This document shows, in pieces, positions 35,990 through 40,903 of a stretch of 40,903 bases of DNA (positions are counted from its first letter, which is position 1; each line of letters starts with the position of its first letter). The position numbers and the translations under genes were made by a program. Below the pieces are notes generated by a model. The model was not told the origin of the DNA. It made no database searches and saw only the letters and a list, made by a program, of their open reading frames with translations. This DNA is from an uncultured Myxococcales bacterium (GTDB taxonomy: Bacteria; Myxococcota; Myxococcia; Myxococcales; Myxococcaceae): positions 1 through 40,903 of the forward strand of contig CAIWFK010000443.1 of assembly GCA_903911905.1 (NCBI GenBank), read 5' to 3'.

Positions 35990-37132
35990 TCAGTTGGGCG
36001 TAAACGAATCGAGCTGGGCCTGGTTGGCCGGCACGGTGATTTGCCCGGCCACGATGCGCGAACGCAGCGCGTCGACCTGCTCGAGCACCTTCGCCTTGTC
36101 GGGGAAGTCGAGCGTCACCGGCGCCATCGCCACGCCCCCTTCCTTGAGCCCCATGCGCAGGTCGCCATTGCCGAAGGTGCCCGCCGCGAGGTCGGCGATG
36201 GCCTGCCAGACCGCCAGGTCGACGCGCTTGACCATCGAGGTCAGCACCGCGTCGGGAGCCAGGTGCGCCTGGTCTGAATCGACGCCGATGACGAAGACGC
36301 CCCTGCCGGCCGCACGCGCTTCCTTCACCGCCTGAATGACGCCGTTGCCGTCGCTGCCGGCAGCGTGGAAGATCACCTCGCAGCCCTTGTCGAGCAGGTC
36401 GGCGGTCACCTGCTTGCCGGCCTGCACGTTGTCGAAGCTGCCCGTGTACTGCACCAGCACGCTCGCCTTCGGGTTGGTCGTCTTCACCCCCGCGCGGAAG
36501 CCCGCCTCGAACTTCTTGATGAGCGGAATTTCCATGCCGCCCACGAAGCCGACCTTGTCCTTCGCCACCAGGCCCGCGAGCGCGCCGACCAGGAAGCTGC
36601 CCTCTTCTTCCTTGAAGACCACGGTGCGCACGTTGGGCAACGAAATGGGCTGCCCCTTCGTGTCGAGCACCGGGCTGTCGATGAGCAGGAACTTCGAGCC
36701 CGGGTTGGCCCGCGCCACCGCTTCGACCGCGTTCTCGAGCATGAAGCCGGTGCCGATGGCCAGCGACGCGCCCTGGTCGACCAGCAACTGCAGGTTGGGC
36801 TGGTAGTCTTCCTGGGCCTTCGACTGCACCACCAACGGCTTGACCTCGATGGGGGTGATGCGGGCCGCCAGCTCGGCGGGAATGGTGGCGCTGCGCTCGG
36901 CGGCAGTCAGTCGGGTGTAGCTGCCCGACTGGAACTTCGAACTGGCCGCCCAGCTCTCGAGCCCACGCAGGGCGCTGTCGTTGAACGACTGGTCGCCCCG
37001 GCCGCCGACGTCGGTCACCAGCCCCACCAGCAGGCCGGCCTTCGGCTGGTCGGCGCCCGGGCGGTCCTTGTTGCCGCGCTTGCACGCCGAGACGAGGGAC
37101 AGCGCCACCAGCGCCAGTACGGTCGATCGCAT
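35990..37132 (-). CDS. BMP family (PnrA/Med-like) nucleoside-binding lipoprotein
   Basis: 380 aa. Lipoprotein signal MRSTVLALVALSLVSAC with lipobox VSAC. The mature protein matches the BMP (basic membrane protein) family: VGLVTDVGGRGDQSFNDSA near the N-terminus, GVFVIGVDSDQAHLAPDAVL in the middle and SMVKRVDLAVWQAI towards the end, with Phe/Asp residues that bind purine nucleosides in PnrA. It should be the periplasmic receptor of a Nup-type importer, and the matching ATPase and permeases are at 1379-4830. I rejected the longer in-frame start at 37201, because it would place the lipobox over 40 residues in. It is divergent from the TPR protein. Confidence 0.93.
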   Translation of the reverse strand: MRSTVLALVALSLVSACKRGNKDRPGADQPKAGLLVGLVTDVGGRGDQSFNDSALRGLESWAASSKFQSGSYTRLTAAERSATIPAELAARITPIEVKPLVVQSKAQEDYQPNLQLLVDQGASLAIGTGFMLENAVEAVARANPGSKFLLIDSPVLDTKGQPISLPNVRTVVFKEEEGSFLVGALAGLVAKDKVGFVGGMEIPLIKKFEAGFRAGVKTTNPKASVLVQYTGSFDNVQAGKQVTADLLDKGCEVIFHAAGSDGNGVIQAVKEARAAGRGVFVIGVDSDQAHLAPDAVLTSMVKRVDLAVWQAIADLAAGTFGNGDLRMGLKEGGVAMAPVTLDFPDKAKVLEQVDALRSRIVAGQITVPANQAQLDSFTPN

Positions 37133-37148
37133 GCGCGCATACTGCCTG

Positions 37149-37160
37149 CCCGGGCCCGGG
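37149..37160. promoter_or_regulatory. 12-bp palindrome CCCGGGCCCGGG in divergent region
   Basis: Perfect palindrome located between the divergent starts at 37132 and 37214. Such GC-only palindromes occur by chance in this genome, so its role as an operator is only a possibility. Confidence 0.25.
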
Positions 37161-37196
37161 GTGCGCCAACAGTTCGTCAAGGCCACCGCGCGCGTG

Positions 37197-37202
37197 TACA
37201 TT
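37197..37202 (+). promoter_or_regulatory. -10-like TACATT, short leader
   Basis: TACATT lies 8 bases before GTG 37211 and 11 before ATG 37214. A TTCGTC at 37173-37178 with an 18-base spacer could be a weak -35 box. Confidence 0.4.
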
Positions 37203-37213
37203 GACCCACCGTG

Positions 37214-38017
37214 ATGCGACCGCTCGTGCTGCTGGTGCTGCTGGTGCCGTTGCTTTCGTTCGCCGCGAACCCGAAGGCCACGGCGCTCGCCAGGGACGCC
37301 GACCGGCTCTACAAGGAAAACAAGTACCGGGAAGCCGCCGCGCTGCTCAAGCAGGCCTACGACGTCGAGCCCAACCCGCTCTACCTCTACAACATCGCCC
37401 GCGCGTGGGACCAGGCGGGTGAGCTCGAGTCGGCGCTCGACACCTACCGCCAGTACGTGGGGTTGCCGTCGGACACCACCACGCCCGAGCTGGTGAAGAA
37501 GGCCAACCTGGCGATGGACCGGTTGCGCACCCTGGTCGCGCGCGGCGAGGCCGACAAGAAGGTCAACGAGGCCGAGAAGAAGCGGCTCGAGGAAGACAAG
37601 GCGAAGGCCGAATCTCGCGCCGAGCAGGAAGCCCGCGTCGCCGCCGAGCAGAAGCGGGCCTTCGAAGCGAAGGAGCGCGCCGCCCAGCAGTCGCAGCAGT
37701 CGAGCCTGGGCACCCGCAAGCTGGTCTCGCTCATCGTCGGTGGCGTCGGCGTGGTCTCACTGGGCACCTCGCTGGTCTTCGCGCTGCTGGCCAACGGCTC
37801 GCGCAACGCCTTCCGGGTCGCCACCACGCTCGAGGGCAAGACCCAGCTCGAAGGCGCGACGCGAGGCCAGGCCCTGGCGTGTGACCTCACGCTGCTGGTG
37901 GGCGTGGCCGCGGCGGTGACGGCGGTGGTGCTCTTCCCCAAAGGTGACCAGCCGGTCTCGTTGCTGCTCGGGCCCACCCAGGGCGGTGCCTACGCCGGCA
38001 TCGGAGGGACGTTCTGA
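37214..38017 (+). CDS. TPR-like exported protein with coiled coil and two membrane helices
   Basis: 267 aa from ATG 37214; GTG 37211 adds one residue. A signal or anchor segment (MRPLVLLVLLVPLLSFAA) is followed by a TPR-type helix pair ARDADRLYKENKYREAAALL and LYLYNIARAWDQAGELESAL. A long charged coiled coil (about residues 110-165) follows, then two hydrophobic helices (LIVGGVGVVSLGTSLVFALLA; LTLLVGVAAAVTAVVLF). This layout is common in myxobacterial 'tetratricopeptide repeat' proteins of unknown function. Its stop overlaps the next start by one base (TGATG), coupling it to the binding-protein-like lipoprotein. Confidence 0.85.
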   Translation: MRPLVLLVLLVPLLSFAANPKATALARDADRLYKENKYREAAALLKQAYDVEPNPLYLYNIARAWDQAGELESALDTYRQYVGLPSDTTTPELVKKANLAMDRLRTLVARGEADKKVNEAEKKRLEEDKAKAESRAEQEARVAAEQKRAFEAKERAAQQSQQSSLGTRKLVSLIVGGVGVVSLGTSLVFALLANGSRNAFRVATTLEGKTQLEGATRGQALACDLTLLVGVAAAVTAVVLFPKGDQPVSLLLGPTQGGAYAGIGGTF

Positions 38018-39483
38018 TGCGCTCCCCGCTCGTCATCGGTGCCGTCGCCGGGCTGGCGCTGGGCGCGCTCGCCGCTTCCTGCAGCTTCACCACCGCCACC
38101 GGCTTCACCGAATGCACGGTCGACACCGACTGCGCCGCCTCGAGCATGTGCTCGAAGGGGTACTGCCTGCCGCTGCCGGCCGGGTGTCAGCGCGCCGAGG
38201 GCTCGTTCGACAAGGCCGACCGCATCGTGCTGGCCGCCATCGCCACCCTCACCACGCCCGACGGTGGCGCCATCGACCGCGAGACCTACCGGCTCAACGC
38301 GCTCAAGCTCGCCCTGTCGGAAGCCAACAAGTTCGGCGGGCTCAAGAACAGCCCCTACGCGCTGGTGGCCTGCGATTCGGCGGCCGACGACACCAGCATT
38401 CAGGCGGTGACCTCGTGGCTGGTGCAGAACCTGTCGGTGCCCGCCATCGTGGTCTCGCGCTCGGGCCCGCTGCGCGCGGCGTCGGCCGAGCCCCACCGGG
38501 TCGCCGCCGGCACCTTCCTCATTTCGGCCAACGCCACCGCGGCCTCGCTGGTGGGCACCTTCGCGCGTGACGGCAACGTCTGGCGCGTGGCGCCTCCCGA
38601 CACCCTGCAGGCGAAGGTGCTGCGGCAATTGGTGACCCAGACCCTGCTGGGCACCACCAGCACCGATGCCGGCACGGTCGACGCGGGCGGGGTCGATGCG
38701 GGTCCCTTCGACGCAGGTGCTCCGCTCACCGTGGCCATCGTCAACGAAAGCACCGACTACGGCGACGGGCTGCAGTTGGCGCTCAACGACGAGCTCACCC
38801 AGGCCGGCTTCGTCGTCAAGACCACGCCCTACGACGTGAGCCCCACGCCCCTCACCGCCTCGCAAGCCGGCACCGCCATGGGCACCGTGGCCATGAACGC
38901 GCCGGCGGCCACCATCGTCATCGGCTTTCCAGCCGACGTGGTGCTGCTGCTGACTGCGGCCAAGGCGTACCCCGTGTTGCAGGTCGCCAACGGGCACCAC
39001 TGGTTCTTCACCGACAGCGCCAAGGACCCGGCGATTCTCACGCCCGACACCGTCGGCCAGTTGCAGGGCCTGACTGGCACCACTCCAGCCCAGGGCGTCG
39101 GCACCGCGTTCCGCACCTTCCGCGACTCGTTCTCGGCCCGCTACGGCGTGGACCCGGGCGCCTATTCGTTCACCGCGCACACCTACGACGCCATGTGGCT
39201 GACCCTGGCCAGCACGGCCTGGGCCCAGCAGGGCGGCTCGATTTCCGGCCCGACCATGCGGCAGGGCATGCTCAACGTGTCGGCCAGCGGCACGCCCATT
39301 CCGTTGCTCGGGGCCCGGTGGAACGACGTCTCGGCCGCGATGCTGGCCGGCACGCCCATCAACGCCGATGGCTCGAGCGGCGAATTGCAGTTCGACCCCG
39401 ACGCCGGTGCGCCCAGCGGCCCGTACGAAGTGTGGACGGTGACCGACGCGGGCATTCAGACCGTGCGCTACGCGACGCCCTGA
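38017..39483 (+). CDS. Periplasmic-binding-protein-like lipoprotein with DAG insertion
   Basis: 488 aa. Lipobox AASC at about residue 22 is followed by a Cys-rich stretch (TECTVDTDCAASSMCSKGYC). The rest has the type-I periplasmic-binding fold of amino-acid-binding ABC proteins: LALSEANKFGG, then VTSWLVQNLSVPAIVVSRSG, LTVAIVNESTDYGDGLQLAL and SARYGVDPGAYSFTAHTYDAM. Unusually, a four-unit DAG linker (DAGTVDAGGVDAGPFDAG, about residues 214-233) sits between the two lobes. No transporter gene is adjacent, so it may be a sensor or binding protein rather than part of an importer. It is coupled to the TPR protein and ends 3 bases from the convergent gene. Confidence 0.85.
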   Translation: MRSPLVIGAVAGLALGALAASCSFTTATGFTECTVDTDCAASSMCSKGYCLPLPAGCQRAEGSFDKADRIVLAAIATLTTPDGGAIDRETYRLNALKLALSEANKFGGLKNSPYALVACDSAADDTSIQAVTSWLVQNLSVPAIVVSRSGPLRAASAEPHRVAAGTFLISANATAASLVGTFARDGNVWRVAPPDTLQAKVLRQLVTQTLLGTTSTDAGTVDAGGVDAGPFDAGAPLTVAIVNESTDYGDGLQLALNDELTQAGFVVKTTPYDVSPTPLTASQAGTAMGTVAMNAPAATIVIGFPADVVLLLTAAKAYPVLQVANGHHWFFTDSAKDPAILTPDTVGQLQGLTGTTPAQGVGTAFRTFRDSFSARYGVDPGAYSFTAHTYDAMWLTLASTAWAQQGGSISGPTMRQGMLNVSASGTPIPLLGARWNDVSAAMLAGTPINADGSSGELQFDPDAGAPSGPYEVWTVTDAGIQTVRYATP

Positions 39484-39486
39484 CGC

Positions 39487-40116
39487 TCACCACCGCACGT
39501 CCCTGGCCACCACCTCGAAGTGCGGGTCGTCGGCCAGGCTTCCCGGGGTGACCAGCCGTTGCTCGGGGTCGACGCCGAGCGACCTCGCCCACGCCAGTTC
39601 TTCGGCGGTGACCTTCAGGTCCCTGACCCGCTGTTGCCGGCCCACCTCGAGCCTGGCACCGCGGGCGAAGGCTTTGACCACCAGCTCGCTGCAATACAGC
39701 GTCTCGTCGTCCCACCGGTAGTGCGGGTCGTACGGCCGACCCAGCCACGCCTTCGCCGTCTCGACGACCGCGTGGCGGCTGGCGGCGTCGAGCGTCACCG
39801 GCCGCAGCACCGTCACCACGTGCCCTCGCCCCCGCGCCGCCCAGGCCTCGAAGGGCGTGCGCGAGACCGGGGAAATCGCTTCGACCACGAACACGCCGTC
39901 GGGGCCGACCTCGACCAGGCCCACGTGCGAAGAGGGCGAGCCCGACGCGCGTTGAATGAGCGCCGAGCGGGCCGAGCCCGAGGTCTGGAGTACCACGTCG
40001 CCCTCACGCAGCTCGACGTGGCGAGGCGCAACGGCGACCACCCGCCGGGGCCGCCGTGGCTCGGCCGCCACGGCCACGAGGACCACCAGACACGCCAGGC
40101 GAAAAATCACGTCCAT
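39487..40116 (-). CDS. YiiX/YebB-like NlpC/P60-type cysteine hydrolase
   Basis: 209 aa from ATG 40116; an in-frame TTG 40134 is less likely. A signal peptide (MDVIFRLACLVVLVAVAA) is followed by the permuted papain-like fold: GDVVLQTSGSARSALIQRAS, His64 in SSHVGLVEV, and Cys142 in LYCSELVVKAF. The ELREGD...SSHVG...YCSEL order is diagnostic of YiiX-like Peptidase_C92 or related amidases/peptidases, which may act on cell-wall peptides or lipids. The C-terminal part ends FEVVARDVRW. Exported. It is divergent from the charged protein at 40188. Confidence 0.87.
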   Translation of the reverse strand: MDVIFRLACLVVLVAVAAEPRRPRRVVAVAPRHVELREGDVVLQTSGSARSALIQRASGSPSSHVGLVEVGPDGVFVVEAISPVSRTPFEAWAARGRGHVVTVLRPVTLDAASRHAVVETAKAWLGRPYDPHYRWDDETLYCSELVVKAFARGARLEVGRQQRVRDLKVTAEELAWARSLGVDPEQRLVTPGSLADDPHFEVVARDVRW

Positions 40117-40174
40117 GCGCCAGGTGAAAAGCAAGGCTCGTACCCACCCGGGTTTCCCCAGCCGACGACTGCGT

Positions 40175-40180
40175 TAGACT
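40175..40180 (+). promoter_or_regulatory. -10-like TAGACT, probable leaderless start
   Basis: TAGACT is seven bases before GTG 40188, so a transcript starting 6-8 bases after the box would begin at or next to the start codon. There is no Shine-Dalgarno site. GTTTCC at 40152-40157 with a 17-base spacer is a poor -35 candidate. Confidence 0.45.
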
Positions 40181-40187
40181 CGAACGC

Positions 40188-40832
40188 GTGAACGCGCGAT
40201 TGCCCGTGGTGCTGCTGGCCCTGTCGGCGCTGGCGGCGCGCGCCGAGCCCGACTGCGAAGAGGACTTCCACGTCTGCAAGGACGATTGCGTGGTCGAGTT
40301 CGGCGGCTCGACGCAGGTGAAGGCCAAGAAGGCGCTCGCGAAGTGCCTGGAGCAGTGCCACGAGAAGGACACCCGCTGCACCGAATTGGTGATGGAAACG
40401 AAGTCGAACGGCCTCGAAGACGGCGCGCTCGACCACAGCCCGTCGAGCCGCGACGTCGACGAGCATGGGCTGCCCACCCGGACTTCGGGCTCGGGGCGCG
40501 ACGCCGTGAAGCCCGACCCCGCCGACCGGCCCGAGAAGCTCCGCAAGCCCGAGCCGGTCGAGAAGGTCGACAAACCTGGCGGGTCGCCTCGCGACGACGA
40601 CAAGCCCGAGCCGAAGGAACCGCCGGCGAAGAAACCCGCCGAGCCCGCGAAGGACAGCGCCGAGCCGCAGGTCATTCGGCTCGAGCCGAAGCGCGAGAAG
40701 GAAGACGACCTTCGCGACGACAAGCCCCGCCCCGCGCAGAAACCGACGAAGGTCGAGTCCCGCCCGGCGAAGGCGCCCGACGAGAAGCCGCGCCCGAAGA
40801 AGGACGACGACGACGACCTGCGCAACTACTAA
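40188..40832 (+). CDS. Exported Cys-containing, Lys/Asp/Pro-rich protein
   Basis: 214 aa from GTG 40188. A signal peptide (MNARLPVVLLALSALAARA) is followed by a folded segment of about 45 residues with six cysteines (PDCEEDFHVCKDDCVV, then KCLEQCHEKDTRC), probably three disulphides in a helical hairpin. From about residue 70 the chain is disordered and very charged: repeated KPEP, EKPRPK and DDD runs, ending DDDDDLRNY. The polyelectrolyte tail could bind peptidoglycan, polysaccharide or ions, but this is conjecture. I do not recognise a family. Confidence 0.8.
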   Translation: MNARLPVVLLALSALAARAEPDCEEDFHVCKDDCVVEFGGSTQVKAKKALAKCLEQCHEKDTRCTELVMETKSNGLEDGALDHSPSSRDVDEHGLPTRTSGSGRDAVKPDPADRPEKLRKPEPVEKVDKPGGSPRDDDKPEPKEPPAKKPAEPAKDSAEPQVIRLEPKREKEDDLRDDKPRPAQKPTKVESRPAKAPDEKPRPKKDDDDDLRNY

Positions 40833-40866
40833 GAAGCTCGTCCCGTTTCGGGCAGATCTCGCCGGC

Positions 40867-40903
40867 TTATGCGGCGCGCTTGATGTCGACCTCGCAGCCC
40901 AAA
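40867..40903 (-). CDS. Possible C-terminus of a gene beyond the right edge
   Basis: On the minus strand the last bases read LGCEVDIKRAA followed by a TAA stop. This fits a convergent gene whose body lies outside the window. Only about 12 codons are visible, so it is tentative. A short hairpin (CCCG-TTT-CGGG, 40842-40852) lies between it and the preceding gene. Confidence 0.35.
   Translation of the reverse strand, partial: LGCEVDIKRAA

Overview
The window is a very GC-rich, densely coding bacterial chromosome segment. It is almost certainly from a myxobacterium (Myxococcota, probably order Myxococcales). The basis is three large eukaryotic-type Ser/Thr kinases, a TIGR02996-type protein, a sigma factor resembling the Myxococcales 'gmx1' family, lipoproteins with Asp-Ala-Gly linkers, an orphan chemoreceptor and hybrid-rich PAS/GAF histidine kinases. 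Genus cannot be fixed from the sequence. No rRNA, tRNA, IS element, phage gene or CRISPR array is visible, and no stretch over 300 bases lacks a gene (the longest gap is 16193-16377).

Layout. 1-999: a Ser/Thr kinase cut by the left edge. 1154-4830: a 59-codon ORF, then a BMP/Nup-type nucleoside ABC transporter (ATPase plus two overlapping permeases). 4917-8958: a very long Ser/Thr kinase with a Pro/Ser-rich linker, HEAT-like repeats and a degenerate HD-like C-terminus, frameshifted in a G run. 9010-11497: an exported START-like protein and GTP-dependent PEP carboxykinase with a clear terminator. 11591-15596: a TIGR02996 protein, a double glycosyltransferase, a small coupled protein and an orphan MbcA/ParS-type antitoxin domain. 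15608-20704: a lipoprotein, a 1335-residue uncharacterised alpha-helical protein and a small helical protein. 20797-24670: an overlapping pair of sensor proteins, of which the first keeps the phospho-acceptor His domain but has no ATPase domain. 24736-28900: a small exported protein, an amidase and a frameshifted chemoreceptor.

28903-35413 is the most interesting region. A sigma factor gene diverges from a possible five-gene run that starts with a membrane Ser/Thr kinase. This kinase carries an N-terminal zinc anti-sigma-like motif (C, then HxxxCxxC) and an extracytoplasmic sensor region. It is followed by an outer-membrane barrel protein, a plastocyanin-like copper protein, a Trp/Gly-rich lipoprotein and an exported pentapeptide-repeat protein. 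I infer a kinase/anti-sigma/sigma circuit controlling an envelope module. 35451-40832: a small lipoprotein, the BMP-type purine-nucleoside-binding lipoprotein that probably serves the transporter 31 kb away, a TPR membrane protein coupled to a periplasmic-binding-protein-like lipoprotein, a YiiX-like cysteine hydrolase and a charged exported protein.

Two cross-window observations stand out. A fragment of the lipoprotein gene at 35451-35873 is repeated (diverged) at 28831-28942, where it encodes the C-terminal tails of two convergent genes. Several genes have a TA-rich -10-like hexamer only 3-12 bases before the start codon, which suggests very short or absent mRNA leaders.
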